Below, piece by piece: positions 8,505 through 17,358 of a DNA stretch of 64,000 nucleotides; position 1 is the stretch's first letter; the number at the start of each line of letters is the position of its first letter. The translations under genes were made by a program, and so were the position numbers. Under the pieces are notes generated by a model. It saw only the letters and a list, made by a program, of their open reading frames with translations. It made no database searches and was not told the origin of the DNA. The stretch lies in NCBI GenBank assembly GCA_963715485.1, contig OY970244.1, positions 2,170,001 through 2,234,000 of the forward strand, written 5' to 3'. Origin of the DNA: SG8-30 sp963715485 (GTDB taxonomy: Bacteria; Pseudomonadota; Gammaproteobacteria; Steroidobacterales; Steroidobacteraceae).

Positions 8505-8819
8505 ATGAGCAAGACAGCCCTGACAATTCTGGCCTCCTTGAGCCTGGCCTTTGGCGCCGGCGCCGCATGGGCAGGCGGCGACGCCGCTGCGGGCAAGGCC
8601 AAGTCGGAAGCCTGCGCGGACTGCCATGGCGAAGACGGGAAGGGCGACGACGAAACTCCCGCGCTGGCCGGCCTGTCAGCGGCGGACTTCACCAAGGCGA
8701 TGACGGAGTACCAGGACGGTACCCGTGCCGAAGCGAAGATGATGGTCAAGGCCGCCAAGAAGCTGAGCGCGGAAGACATTGCCAACCTCGCGGCCTACTA
8801 CGTTACGTTGAAGCCCTGA
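8505..8819 (+). CDS. Small periplasmic monohaem cytochrome c (first of three paralogues)
   Basis: 104 residues with a cleavable signal peptide (Lys3, hydrophobic core, Ala-x-Ala-like AWAGG). The haem motif is CADCH at Cys37-Cys40-His41. A later KMMVKAAKKLSAEDIANLAAYY segment has methionines in the usual axial ligand position and the C-terminal helix of cytochrome c553/c4-like domains. It probably shuttles electrons in the periplasm. It is about the same length as the paralogues at 9431 and 36785 and shares the GKAKSE block before the haem motif. A GGAG lies upstream of the ATG. A large inverted repeat follows the stop. Confidence 0.93.
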   Translation: MSKTALTILASLSLAFGAGAAWAGGDAAAGKAKSEACADCHGEDGKGDDETPALAGLSAADFTKAMTEYQDGTRAEAKMMVKAAKKLSAEDIANLAAYYVTLKP

Positions 8820-8828
8820 GTTTCGTTG

Positions 8829-8880
8829 ATGATCCGGCTTCGGCTGGCAGCGATAGCTTGCCAGTCCGACGCCGGATCAT
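8829..8880. repeat. Two-tier inverted repeat after cytochrome gene
   Basis: ATGATCCGGC at 8829-8838 pairs perfectly with GCCGGATCAT at 8871-8880. Inside, CTGGCA at 8844-8849 pairs with TGCCAG at 8859-8864. The element lies just after the stop of the first cytochrome gene and has no U-run on either strand. It could be a transcript-end structure stabilising the cytochrome mRNA, or a small repetitive extragenic element. Confidence 0.6.
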
Positions 8881-8964
8881 GACCTGATCCGGGCAGCATT
8901 GAGCCAGACGCGCCATAGCGGTGCTCCACGGACATACCGGAGTTTCGTAGCGCGGGAGAGTTCC

Positions 8965-9327
8965 ATGGAGAAACGAACTGGCTCGTGCCATTGTGGTGCT
9001 GTCATTTTCGAGGTGGAGCTCGCTAACGGTCTGGAAGACCTCCGTCGCTGCAACTGTTCGCTGTGCCGTCGCAAAGGCGCGATCATGGCCGGAGTCCAGC
9101 TCAAATGTCTCAGGGTCGTCAAGGGCGAGGAAAAGCTGACCCTGTACCGGTGGAATACCGGGCAAGCCCGGCACTATTTCTGCAGTGTCTGCGGGATCTA
9201 CACCCACCATCAGCGCCGCAGCAACCCGAACGAGTTCGGCTTCAATGTAGCCTGCCTGGAAGGTGTGGACCCCGATACACTGGGGCCGATTGGTCTCGGC
9301 GATGGAGCGAGCCAGAGCCTTGTCTAG
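8965..9327 (+). CDS. GFA (glutathione-dependent formaldehyde-activating enzyme-like) family protein
   Basis: 120 residues from the ATG at 8965, chosen over the longer frame because a GGGAGAG sequence lies 4-10 bases upstream and MEKRTGSCHCGAVIFEVE is a family-typical start. The zinc-binding cysteines are present: CHCG near the N terminus, CNCSLC in the middle, and YFCSVCGIYTHHQ towards the end. GFA-domain proteins bind glutathione or other thiols; the activity of most members, including this one, is unproven. It sits between two closely related small cytochromes c, a placement suggesting that an electron-transfer partner works with it, but this is inference. Confidence 0.87.
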   Translation: MEKRTGSCHCGAVIFEVELANGLEDLRRCNCSLCRRKGAIMAGVQLKCLRVVKGEEKLTLYRWNTGQARHYFCSVCGIYTHHQRRSNPNEFGFNVACLEGVDPDTLGPIGLGDGASQSLV

Positions 9328-9430
9328 GTGGCGCTCGGCCAGAATCCGCTGCAGCAGCGCGCATCGACTTTCAGGAGTGCGCAAGCGAACATGGCGGATG
9401 AGCTGAACCGCCCGAGAGGAGAGTTGAGCC

Positions 9431-9748
9431 ATGAACAAGATTTCGCTACCGATCCTCGCATTTGGATGCCTGGTACTTGCAGCCGGTGCGGCACTAGCGG
9501 ACGGCAAGATTGGCGCCGGCAAGGCGAAGTCCGAAGACTGCGCAGACTGCCATGGCCCGGACGGCACCGGCGACGGGGATACGATTCCGTCGATCGCGGG
9601 CATGCCCGCCGAGAAGTTCACGCAGGCGATTGCAGACTTTCGCAGTGGAAAGCGCTCCGGCAGCAAGATGATGACGAAGATGGGCCAGAGACTAAGCGTC
9701 GAAGACGTTGCCGATCTGGCTGCCTATTACGCTTCACTCAAGCCCTAG
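9431..9748 (+). CDS. Small periplasmic monohaem cytochrome c (second paralogue)
   Basis: 105 residues with a signal peptide (Lys3, then a hydrophobic core ending ALADG). The haem-binding motif CADCH is at Cys37-Cys40-His41, the same positions as in the cytochrome at 8505, and the mature part aligns nearly end to end, so the two probably arose by duplication. Methionines in SKMMTKM are candidates for the axial ligand. A strong GAGGAG lies 9 bases before the ATG. Periplasmic electron carrier by family; the partner is unknown. Confidence 0.92.
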   Translation: MNKISLPILAFGCLVLAAGAALADGKIGAGKAKSEDCADCHGPDGTGDGDTIPSIAGMPAEKFTQAIADFRSGKRSGSKMMTKMGQRLSVEDVADLAAYYASLKP

Positions 9749-9844
9749 AGCGCCCTAAAGATTCGCACCGGCGCCCGCGGAACCCCAGCGCGGCTTCCCC
9801 AGTGGCTCCCGCGCGACTACAGCTTCGAGTCCGATCCGCAAAGC

Positions 9845-10378
9845 ATGCAAATCTGCCTTGTCGACGAATTCAGGATTGAGCGGGGCCAGGCCGCAGAAAT
9901 CCGCCAACTGCTGGCGGCGTCCTTTCCGGATTGGGAGTTCACCAGGCACCGCAACTATTTCAAGCAGCTTCCCCCGCGACGTATGCTGGCCATGGAAGGA
10001 ACAAGGTTGGTCGGGCAGCTCGGACTCGAGCATCGGGTCGTTTCCACGACAACCGGTCCCGCCAGCATCTTCGGGATCATTGACCTGTGCGTCGATCCAT
10101 CGACCCGCCGACAGGGATTCGCGCGCCGTCTGCTCCAGGAGGTCGAGAAGCTCGGCCGGCGAACCGGAATCGAGTTCCTTGTACTCTTCGCGGAGGATCC
10201 CAGGATCTATCATCAGCAAGGTTTCATCAGGGCCGCCAACCCGCTACGCTGGATGAGGATCCATGAGCACGAGACCCTGGGCATAGCGGAGCAGCCGCTT
10301 GACGAATTGATGGTCAAGCCACTTACGGAACGTACCTGGCCAGGTGGACTGGTCGATCTTCTCGGCTATCAGTTCTAG
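9845..10378 (+). CDS. GNAT-family N-acetyltransferase
   Basis: 177 residues starting MQICLVDEFRIERGQAAEI. The acetyl-CoA-binding core is visible: IFGIIDLCVDPSTRRQGFARRLLQEVEKLG, with the Arg/Gln-x-x-Gly-x-Gly/Ala-type loop (RRQGFARRL), then an IYHQQGF segment that is the C-terminal alpha/beta block. The N-terminal part looks like the Arg/His-rich FPDWEFTRHRNYFK region seen in several poorly characterised members. The acyl acceptor is unknown. It stands alone, 97 bases downstream of the cytochrome gene. Confidence 0.85.
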   Translation: MQICLVDEFRIERGQAAEIRQLLAASFPDWEFTRHRNYFKQLPPRRMLAMEGTRLVGQLGLEHRVVSTTTGPASIFGIIDLCVDPSTRRQGFARRLLQEVEKLGRRTGIEFLVLFAEDPRIYHQQGFIRAANPLRWMRIHEHETLGIAEQPLDELMVKPLTERTWPGGLVDLLGYQF

Positions 10379-10456
10379 CAGAAGGAATCGATCGCCTTTG
10401 AAATCCGACCCCATCTTCAGCAGGGATTCGCAGATTCAATCCAGGCAAGGATAATA

Positions 10457-11356
10457 ATGAGCAAGACGCTGTTCGGCGTTACGATCTTTCTGGCCTTTCT
10501 TCAACCGACTGCAGGGCTGACAACCGAAGTGCCTGACGACTCATCCAGGATCGAAGTACAGCAGGTTCTTGCCGTCGAGGATGAATACATTGCCGCAGAA
10601 GTGAGCCGTGACGAGGCAACGCTCCGGCGACTCGTCGACGACCGTTTTGTCCTTAACTCCAGCAACGGCCGGACATCGGACAAGGAAGCGCTGATCAGCG
10701 GTGTCCTGCGCATGAACATGGTCGGGCAGACCATCAGTGAACGAACGGCCCTCGTCGAAGGCGATATTGCGATAGTCTTCGGAACGGCCGAATTGCGATT
10801 CGGCGGAGCGGGGCAGGAAGATACTTCGTCGGTGCTCAGGTACACCTCTACTTACGTCAACCGCAAGGGACAGTGGCGTATGCTGGCACTCCAGATGACC
10901 ACGCACACATCCACTGGGAGTCATGGCTCCGGGACAACGCCGACGGACACCGCGACGCTCAAGGCGTTTGCATCAATGTACACGGCCGCCTGGTGCAGTC
11001 AGGACGCAGCAAGCGTTGCGTCGTTCTTCTCGGAGAATGGCTCCCTGACGATAAACGATGGAATCCCGTCGACTGGCCGCACCGCGATCACTGCGGCGGC
11101 CCAGCATTTCATGACCGCTTTCCCGGACATGGTTGTAACAATGGACGATCTCAGCCTCGATGACGGCTACGTCACTTATCACTGGACCCTGACCGGCACC
11201 AACACCGGCCCGGCAGGCAGTGGCAAGGCCGTCCGCATAAGCGGGTACGAGGAGTGGACTATTGGCGCCGATGGCTTGATCGAGAAGTCACTGGGACACT
11301 TTGACGAGTCTGAGTATCAGCGCCAGTTGCAGGAAGGTGCTGCGCTCGGTCCATGA
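10457..11356 (+). CDS. Exported protein with two NTF2-like (DUF4440/SnoaL) domains
   Basis: 299 residues with an N-terminal signal peptide (hydrophobic VTIFLAFLQ). Two tandem NTF2-like domains follow: the first, about residues 30-140, starts IEVQQVLAVEDEYIAAEVSRD and resembles DUF4440; the second, about 160-290, starts TLKAFASMYTAAWCSQDAASVASFFSENGSL and resembles SnoaL/ketosteroid-isomerase-like proteins. NTF2 folds form cone-shaped pockets that bind small hydrophobic molecules, but the catalytic residues are not conserved here. It is preceded by AAGGA 4-9 bases before the ATG. The substrate and role are unknown. Confidence 0.82.
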   Translation: MSKTLFGVTIFLAFLQPTAGLTTEVPDDSSRIEVQQVLAVEDEYIAAEVSRDEATLRRLVDDRFVLNSSNGRTSDKEALISGVLRMNMVGQTISERTALVEGDIAIVFGTAELRFGGAGQEDTSSVLRYTSTYVNRKGQWRMLALQMTTHTSTGSHGSGTTPTDTATLKAFASMYTAAWCSQDAASVASFFSENGSLTINDGIPSTGRTAITAAAQHFMTAFPDMVVTMDDLSLDDGYVTYHWTLTGTNTGPAGSGKAVRISGYEEWTIGADGLIEKSLGHFDESEYQRQLQEGAALGP

Positions 11357-11490
11357 CGCCCATCGCTGCCGGGTCGAACCGGGGTCCCGTCCGGCTGCTG
11401 CGGCACCGAGCGTCTGGAGGCTCCCGGCACATTCGCGCTGATCCTTGAAGGTGCTCCCGAGCGCCTCTACCTGACCCTCGGAATACTGCC

Positions 11491-12411
11491 ATGGACCCCC
11501 CGACCAACTCGACTCACAGTCACGTCTTCGACACCCGTCATCCGCTCGCGGAGCGCCGCACCCGGCAAGTCATGTGGCTGACCGCCGCGATGATGTTGAT
11601 CGAGATCGTAGCCGGCACCGTCTTCGGGTCCATGGCGCTGCTGGCCGACGGTTGGCACATGAGCTCACACGCCCTGGCCCTCGGGGTGTCGGCTGGCGCA
11701 TACGCACTGGCGCGACGTCACGAGAACGATGGCCGGTTTACGTTTGGCACGTGGAAGATCGAGGTATTGGGTGGCTACACCAGCGCTGTGTTCCTGATCG
11801 GCGTCGCCGCCTACATGGGATTCGAATCGGTCAGCCGACTCGTCAGTCCCGAGCCTGTTCGATTCGACGAGGCGCTACCGGTGGCAATGCTGGGATTGCT
11901 GGTCAATGTCGTGTCAGCATGGCTGCTGTCTACCGGCGCACATGACCATGAGAACTCCGATGATCAGCATCACGGTCACCACCATGATTTGAACCTGCGA
12001 TCAGCGTACCTGCATGTCGTCGCTGATGCAGCCACGTCAGTACTGGCAATTGCAGCACTTGTTGGCGGCAAGTACTTCGGCGCTGCCTGGCTGGATCCTG
12101 TAATGGGCCTCGCCGGAACCGTACTCGTCGCGCGCTGGGCCTTCGGTCTGCTCCGCGACACCGGCCGGGTTCTGCTGGACGCCGAAATGGATGCACCGGT
12201 GGTCGAGGACGTACGTCGAGCGATGCGAGATCTGCCGCAGCCAACCTTCCTCAAGGACCTGCACGTCTGGCGGGTCGGCAAGGGCAAGTATGGCTGTATC
12301 GTTAGCCTGGCAACGGAGGTCACGATGACAGTGGATGACGTGCGCCGCCAACTCGCGATTCACTCGGAGCTGGTCCATGTCACCATAGAGATTGAAACCC
12401 TGACGACATGA
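11491..12411 (+). CDS. CDF-family cation efflux transporter (DmeF-like)
   Basis: 306 residues with six predicted membrane helices. The metal site is DGWHMSSH in helix 2 (Asp-x-x-His pattern typical of DmeF-type cobalt/nickel exporters) and HVVADA in helix 5. A histidine-rich loop (HDHENSDDQHHGHHHD) lies between helices 4 and 5. FGTWKIEVLGGYTSA matches the DmeF group better than CzcD. The C-terminal cytoplasmic domain is shortened. It exports divalent metals, probably Co/Ni, using the proton gradient. It follows the NTF2-like gene after 134 bases and has its own start; no regulator is next to it. Confidence 0.87.
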   Translation: MDPPTNSTHSHVFDTRHPLAERRTRQVMWLTAAMMLIEIVAGTVFGSMALLADGWHMSSHALALGVSAGAYALARRHENDGRFTFGTWKIEVLGGYTSAVFLIGVAAYMGFESVSRLVSPEPVRFDEALPVAMLGLLVNVVSAWLLSTGAHDHENSDDQHHGHHHDLNLRSAYLHVVADAATSVLAIAALVGGKYFGAAWLDPVMGLAGTVLVARWAFGLLRDTGRVLLDAEMDAPVVEDVRRAMRDLPQPTFLKDLHVWRVGKGKYGCIVSLATEVTMTVDDVRRQLAIHSELVHVTIEIETLTT

Positions 12412-12727
12412 TCTGCGGCGACACGAAAAGCTGGCCTGTGCGCTGAAGGCCGTGCTCTCCCAAACAACTCTTGGCCCGTTGCGAGTCAGCCGCAACGTTG
12501 CGCTATACGGGCGGGCCCGAGCAGTTACCCACAGTAAAATATATATTACATTAATTAATACCATTAACTAATTGAATATATGGCTTTTTAGTAGTTTTTC
12601 GAAGCCAAGTATTTCACCTGAGCAGCTGCGCTGACGGTTTTCACGCCATTCGGACCCGCCGAGTGACTACTACCCAAACAGGCTACCAGGCTGCGCGAGG
12701 CAGGCAGAATCCGGGCGGCGGGGACCT
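12412..12727. other. Intergenic region between convergent genes, with an AT-rich tract
   Basis: No gene found. Bases about 12537-12600 are strikingly A+T rich in this GC-rich sequence (TAAAATATATATTACATTA, then TTAATTAATACC and AACTAATTGAATATATGG). No hairpin with a U-run is evident. Both flanking genes end here, so the tract is not an obvious promoter; it may be a terminator-region or a nucleoid-protein binding site. Confidence 0.5.
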
Positions 12728-15403
12728 CTAGTGGGCCTTGACTGATTGCGCCGGCGAGATCCAATCATCAATTGCCGGCAGTCTTTCGGCGCGCAGCTTG
12801 ATACGGTAACTGATGTTCTCCACAGCGGCGTCCGCGCTACGCCGCGATCCGGCGGCAATGTACTTGTCGGCAAAAGCATTCAACTTGCCGGGCATCGCCG
12901 GATCGTGCGAGCTTTCGGCAAGCGACGGGTAGTATCGAATGCGTTCGTTTGGGTCGATCTTCGCGTCCACCTGATCCTTGTGTGCCACGGCGAAGTCGAA
13001 AGCCAGGTCCGGATGCTCCGCTGAGACGGTGCGGACCATCGAAGCGCTGACCGTCGCGCCCGGCTCGCTGGTCAGCGCCAGGTCCAGTGCCCGCCAAGCG
13101 AGCGCCGGATCACGGCTCATTGACAGCAGCAGGTACATCTCGTCCCGGACCATCGGCGTCTTTTCGTCCCGGGCCATCGCGTGGATGCGTTCCCAGGCGG
13201 ACACATCGGCGTTCTCGGCGACGACCCGAAGCAGACTGCGGCGCAGCACGGTGGGCATGGCGGTCGGGTCCTTGTTCTGCGCATCGAAGCGACGGCGAGC
13301 CTCCTGGACGACCGCAGGGTCGGCCAGCGTACCGAGTGTCTCGATCAGCCGCAGGCGTAAAATCTTGACCGGGTCTGGCTCGCGGGCCCCGGGATCCCAA
13401 CCCAAACGAGCTAACACCTCATGCAGCTTTTCGCTGGCGAACTCGCGGTACCTTGCGCGGCGTGCCGCTTCACCGCGGTAGTAGCTATCCAGCGTCTTGA
13501 GATCATCGACAATGTCCTGCCAGACCTGCGGGTCTGCGTCGGCCGAGACAGACTGCACGAGTTCAAGGAAGTCTGGAGCGGGCTGTAGACCCGCCATGCC
13601 CAGCGCCCAGGTGTCGGCAAGCACGCCCAACTGATCGATCGGCTGAAGCTGGCCGAAACTGTCGCGGATCCGTGCAAACCCGGCTGGGCCGTAGAGGGTG
13701 CGGTAGTAACCGTGCTGGCCGGCGTTGACGACGAGCGGACCGCAACCGGGGAGATCATCAACACCGGCGTGGCCATCGACGACCAGAGCCCGCACCGGTT
13801 CACCGTCGAGGGTCTGCAGAATGACCGGCACGCGCCAGGACAACGGCTTCTTCTCCGGCCGGTCTCGCGTGAACTCTCCCTGGCTCAACGTCAGCGTGGT
13901 CTTGCCGTCGCGGCATTGAGCCGAATCCACCTTGATCATTGGGATCCCCGGCTGCAGGGTGAAGTCCCGCGCGATGTCGAGGATCGGCTGGCCTGACGCC
14001 TCCTGCACGGCGCGCCACAGGTCGTCTGACTCGGTGTTTCCATACGCGTGCCTGTTGATGTACCGGCGTACGCCGTCGCGCCACTTGTCGGGGCCTACAT
14101 AGTCCTCGAGCATGCTGATTACGGCGCGGCCCTTCCGGTACGTGATCGAGTCGAACGCCAGGCGGGCTTGCTGCACAGTCTCTATGTGTTGAACGACGGG
14201 ATGTGTGGTGGCCATGGCATCGCGGTTCATGGCGGCTTCACGCGCCGCCACGGCCCGCAGCTGAGTGTTCCATTCCGGATGCAGCTGCTCCGTCGCGCGA
14301 GCTCCCATCCATGACGCAAAACCTTCGTTCAGCCACAGGTCGTCCCACCAGCTCATGGTCACCAGGTTGCCGAACCACTGGTGTGCCGTTTCATGCGCCT
14401 GCACCGCGAACACCCTTTGTCTGTCGGCCAGGGTCGAAATGGTCGGATCCAGCAGCAACGTGTGCTCAAACGTGAAAATGGCACCCCAGTTCTCCATCGC
14501 ACTGAAGAACTGGCTGCGGCCCGGTGAGGCAATGTTGTCGAGCTTTGGCAAGGGGTATGCGTTGTCGAAATAGTCGTTGTAGTAATCAAGGATGCGTCCG
14601 GCCGACTCCAGCGCAAACCCGGCCTGCGAGAGCAGGCCGCGCTGGGTGACCACGCCGAGGTCGGTCCTTCCAGGCGTGGTAGTGGCACGTTCGAAGTCGC
14701 CCGAGGAGAAGAACAGCAAGTAGGAGGACATCCTGGGCGAAGGCCGAAAAGTTACCTGGGTAAGGCCGTCACCGATATCGACTGTGGTGGCGATAGGCAT
14801 GTTGCTGATCGCCATGTCCGATGACGGTACGGTCGCCTTCAGCCTGAAGATGGCCTTGTACGCTGGCTCGTCCCAACACGGCAAGAAACGGCGCGCATCG
14901 GCGTCTTCGAATTGCGTGAACAGTGCGCGCTTCCTGCCGGCTGCAGTGTTGTAGTCGATTGCAAACAGGCCGTTTGCCTGAGTCGCGATCTTGCCCGTAT
15001 AGCGCATGGTCAGGTGGTAGGCGCCCTGCAACACCGGCGCGGCGAAGGTGAAGGTAGCCGTCTGCCGGGCAGCATCCACGGAAACTTGTGGTGCCGGCAG
15101 CTCCGTACCACCGGCGGCTTTCAGCGAGACCGAGATGAATTCCAGGTCGAGGGCGTTCAAGGTAATGCTTCGGGTAGGCTGCAGCACGTCAAGGGTCACC
15201 GTGACCTCGCCGTCGAATGTCAGGGACTGCGCGTGCGGCGTCACCGCCACGTCGTAAAGGCTGGGCAGAATGCCGCGAGGCAGCTGGGTGGTGACCTGTT
15301 CGACCTGGCGGACGAGCTGGGAAGCAGGTGTCGCGGCCGTGGCACTCATGGGCAGGCTCGCCAGCGCCAGGATGATCCCGTAATTCAGGTAGCTAGAGAG
15401 CAT
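12728..15403 (-). CDS. Exported M1-family aminopeptidase (ERAP1/PepN-like)
   Basis: 891 residues with a signal peptide (LASLPMSATAAT). The substrate-binding motif is SAMEN instead of the commoner GAMEN, and the zinc site is HETAHQWFGN with the downstream Glu in LWLNEGFASWM, so the catalytic HExxH-x18-E is intact. The catalytic Tyr-type segment and the C-terminal ERAP1-like helical domain (PHPxLAxRALDLALTSEPG-type repeats) follow. It removes N-terminal residues from peptides, probably in the periplasm. The gene ends into an A+T-rich convergent gap and begins in a long non-coding stretch; no operon partner is visible. Confidence 0.92.
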   Translation of the reverse strand: MLSSYLNYGIILALASLPMSATAATPASQLVRQVEQVTTQLPRGILPSLYDVAVTPHAQSLTFDGEVTVTLDVLQPTRSITLNALDLEFISVSLKAAGGTELPAPQVSVDAARQTATFTFAAPVLQGAYHLTMRYTGKIATQANGLFAIDYNTAAGRKRALFTQFEDADARRFLPCWDEPAYKAIFRLKATVPSSDMAISNMPIATTVDIGDGLTQVTFRPSPRMSSYLLFFSSGDFERATTTPGRTDLGVVTQRGLLSQAGFALESAGRILDYYNDYFDNAYPLPKLDNIASPGRSQFFSAMENWGAIFTFEHTLLLDPTISTLADRQRVFAVQAHETAHQWFGNLVTMSWWDDLWLNEGFASWMGARATEQLHPEWNTQLRAVAAREAAMNRDAMATTHPVVQHIETVQQARLAFDSITYRKGRAVISMLEDYVGPDKWRDGVRRYINRHAYGNTESDDLWRAVQEASGQPILDIARDFTLQPGIPMIKVDSAQCRDGKTTLTLSQGEFTRDRPEKKPLSWRVPVILQTLDGEPVRALVVDGHAGVDDLPGCGPLVVNAGQHGYYRTLYGPAGFARIRDSFGQLQPIDQLGVLADTWALGMAGLQPAPDFLELVQSVSADADPQVWQDIVDDLKTLDSYYRGEAARRARYREFASEKLHEVLARLGWDPGAREPDPVKILRLRLIETLGTLADPAVVQEARRRFDAQNKDPTAMPTVLRRSLLRVVAENADVSAWERIHAMARDEKTPMVRDEMYLLLSMSRDPALAWRALDLALTSEPGATVSASMVRTVSAEHPDLAFDFAVAHKDQVDAKIDPNERIRYYPSLAESSHDPAMPGKLNAFADKYIAAGSRRSADAAVENISYRIKLRAERLPAIDDWISPAQSVKAH

Positions 15404-15741
15404 GTCTTACCTCAAACTCTGTGGTTTCGCGTCAGCTCATTATCTCTTGGGGAAAGCCCAGGAAGGCACCTCATTCATGCAGGACGTATTGCACCAAGGG
15501 TGATCGCCTAATTGTGGGGTGTGGTTCGGAATCCCTGCAACGGCATTTATGACCTGCGGGGAGGGCGCTGACTCAGCCCCTATGGATGATCCCGTGATGG
15601 CAACGGCAAAACCTTGGTTTGACCGGACGATCGGCGCGGTGATAGCGTTCTTCCTAGCAAGAACTGTAGTTTCAACTTTCAATCCACCAAACAGGATCAC
15701 GCCCCCGCAACGGGGTGCGTCGTACTGGAGCGGGAGGCCCC
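15404..15741. other. Intergenic region, divergent between M1 peptidase and ferritin-like gene
   Basis: No supported gene. Both flanking genes start here, so it should contain two promoters, but I cannot place them with confidence. A weak hairpin CGCCCCCGCAACGGGGTGCG lies close to the ferritin-like start, and GGGAGG precedes that start codon. Confidence 0.5.
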
Positions 15742-16284
15742 ATGTCCACGAGACTCGATTTCTCCAAACTTTCACTGATGGACGCGCTCGATCTCGCCGC
15801 TGTGATCGAGCTTGAAGCGCACAAGCGTTACACGCAATTCGCCGAACAACTTGGAATCGGTGATTCTGATGGCGCTGGTGCGGTATTCCAGTCGATGGCC
15901 GTCAACGAGAACAAGCACGGTGAGCAGCTCGCCGAGCGCCGGCTCGCACTGTTTGGTGATAAGCCGCCGAAGGTCAAGCTCGACGACATCTTCGATGTGG
16001 AGGCTCCCGAATTCGGCGCGCCCAGTCGGTACATGTCCCCGCTAAAGGCGTACTACGTGGCTTTGTCCTCCGAAAAGAAGGCCTTCGAGTTCTACGACCA
16101 GGCCCTGCGTTACGTGAACCAGCCGGACGTCAAGGCGCTGTTCGAGGAGCTGCGGGAAGAAGAGGCCGAGCACGTAGCAATGCTCGAGGAGATCATCGCG
16201 AAGTTGCCGCCGTCGGCTTCCGTCGACCTCGAAGACGAGGACGATGACCCAAACCAGCCAGTTCGCAATAGTATGGAATCCTAG
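15742..16284 (+). CDS. Ferritin-like/rubrerythrin-type di-iron protein
   Basis: 180 residues from the ATG at 15742, which has GGGAGG upstream. The four-helix di-iron pattern is visible: ELEAHKRY in helix 1, NENKHGEQL (ExxH) in helix 2, SSEKKAFEFYD in helix 3 and EEEAEHVAMLEEII (ExxH) in helix 4. There is no rubredoxin domain, so it is a ferritin-like or erythrin-like protein. Such proteins act in peroxide detoxification or iron handling. The C terminus is acidic (DLEDEDDDP). It is followed by the convergent aldo-keto reductase gene. Confidence 0.87.
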   Translation: MSTRLDFSKLSLMDALDLAAVIELEAHKRYTQFAEQLGIGDSDGAGAVFQSMAVNENKHGEQLAERRLALFGDKPPKVKLDDIFDVEAPEFGAPSRYMSPLKAYYVALSSEKKAFEFYDQALRYVNQPDVKALFEELREEEAEHVAMLEEIIAKLPPSASVDLEDEDDDPNQPVRNSMES

Positions 16285-16356
16285 TCAGCCGTCCTCATCG
16301 GACCGCCGGCAGGGAGATTCTCGCGGGCTGACGACGGCTCCAGCTCCGCGAGGCGC

Positions 16357-17358
16357 TCAGCCTAGCTCGCGCATCTCCTCGGGCGTCAGTCTCGTGGATG
16401 CCGCCGCTACGTTGTCCTCGAGATGTTTCAGCTTCGAAGTCCCGGGGATCGGCAGCATCGCCTTTGAGTGCATGAGCAGCCATGCGATCGCGGCGTGGGG
16501 AACTGATATGCCCCGTCTGGCGGCGAGCGTTTCCAGCTTCACACGCGAATCCGCGCCGGAATCGCGAGAACTCTGGGCAAGGGGTGACCACGGTATGAAC
16601 GCGATCCCGTCACGCTCGCAAACCTGCAGGACCGGATCCGACGAGCGGTCGGCGACGTTGTAGCGGTTCTGTACGGATACCACGTCGACGATCTTCCTGG
16701 CGCGCTCGAGTTCGTCGACCTTGAAGTTCGACACACCAATGTGGCGGATCTTTCCTTCCTCCTGCAGGCGCGACAACTCGCCAAGAGAATCCTCAAGCGG
16801 CACCATGGGATCGATCGCATGCAGCTGGTATACGTCGATGTGCTGGATCTTCAGGCGCTTGAGACTCGCCTCGCAGGCTTCGCGCAGGTGCCGAGGCCGG
16901 CCATCGCGCTCCCATTTCCCCGGTGCCGGCCGGACGAGGCCACCCTTGGTCGCTATCACCAGTCCACTCGGATATGGATGCAGCGCCTCAGCGATGAGTT
17001 CCTCACTTGTCGCAGGCCCGTAGGCGTCCGCCGTATCGATGAAGTTGACCCCGAGTGCGACGGCAGCTTGCAGGACACGGACTGCCTCGTCACGATCTTT
17101 GGGGTAACCCCAGATACCTTCGCCCGTGATGCGCATCGCACCGAATCCAAGGCGATTGACAACCAGATCCTTACCTATCGTGATCGTTCCTGCGGCGGCT
17201 GCGGGCAATGCGACATCTTTCGCCGAGTCAATGACCGGCCCACCTGCTTGCTGTGACGAGGCGAGCACGGGCGAAGCGAGGCGACCCAGCGCCAGTGCCG
17301 TCATCACGGCAGTTCCCTCGACCAGCAGCCGCCTCCTTGAATAGTCATCGGTTGACAT
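16357..17358 (-). CDS. Tat-exported aldo-keto reductase (first of two)
   Basis: 333 residues from the ATG at 17358, with AAGGGG upstream. The N terminus contains a twin-arginine motif SRRRLLVEG followed by a hydrophobic stretch, so export in a folded state is likely. The (alpha/beta)8-barrel starts at DLVVNRLGFGAMRI; the catalytic tetrad can be recognised in FIDTADAYGP (Asp, Tyr), a Lys in ATKGG, and a His region in VYQLHAID. It is closest to the AKR group with ITGEGIWGYPKDRDEAVRVL. NADPH-dependent reduction of carbonyl groups is the family activity. A periplasmic AKR is unusual because the cofactor must be loaded before export. Substrate unknown. Confidence 0.88.
   Translation of the reverse strand: MSTDDYSRRRLLVEGTAVMTALALGRLASPVLASSQQAGGPVIDSAKDVALPAAAAGTITIGKDLVVNRLGFGAMRITGEGIWGYPKDRDEAVRVLQAAVALGVNFIDTADAYGPATSEELIAEALHPYPSGLVIATKGGLVRPAPGKWERDGRPRHLREACEASLKRLKIQHIDVYQLHAIDPMVPLEDSLGELSRLQEEGKIRHIGVSNFKVDELERARKIVDVVSVQNRYNVADRSSDPVLQVCERDGIAFIPWSPLAQSSRDSGADSRVKLETLAARRGISVPHAAIAWLLMHSKAMLPIPGTSKLKHLEDNVAAASTRLTPEEMRELG

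Noticed and set aside
15519..15815. A 98-codon open frame upstream of the ferritin-like gene
   Set aside because: It overlaps the ferritin-like start in another frame and has no recognisable pattern.
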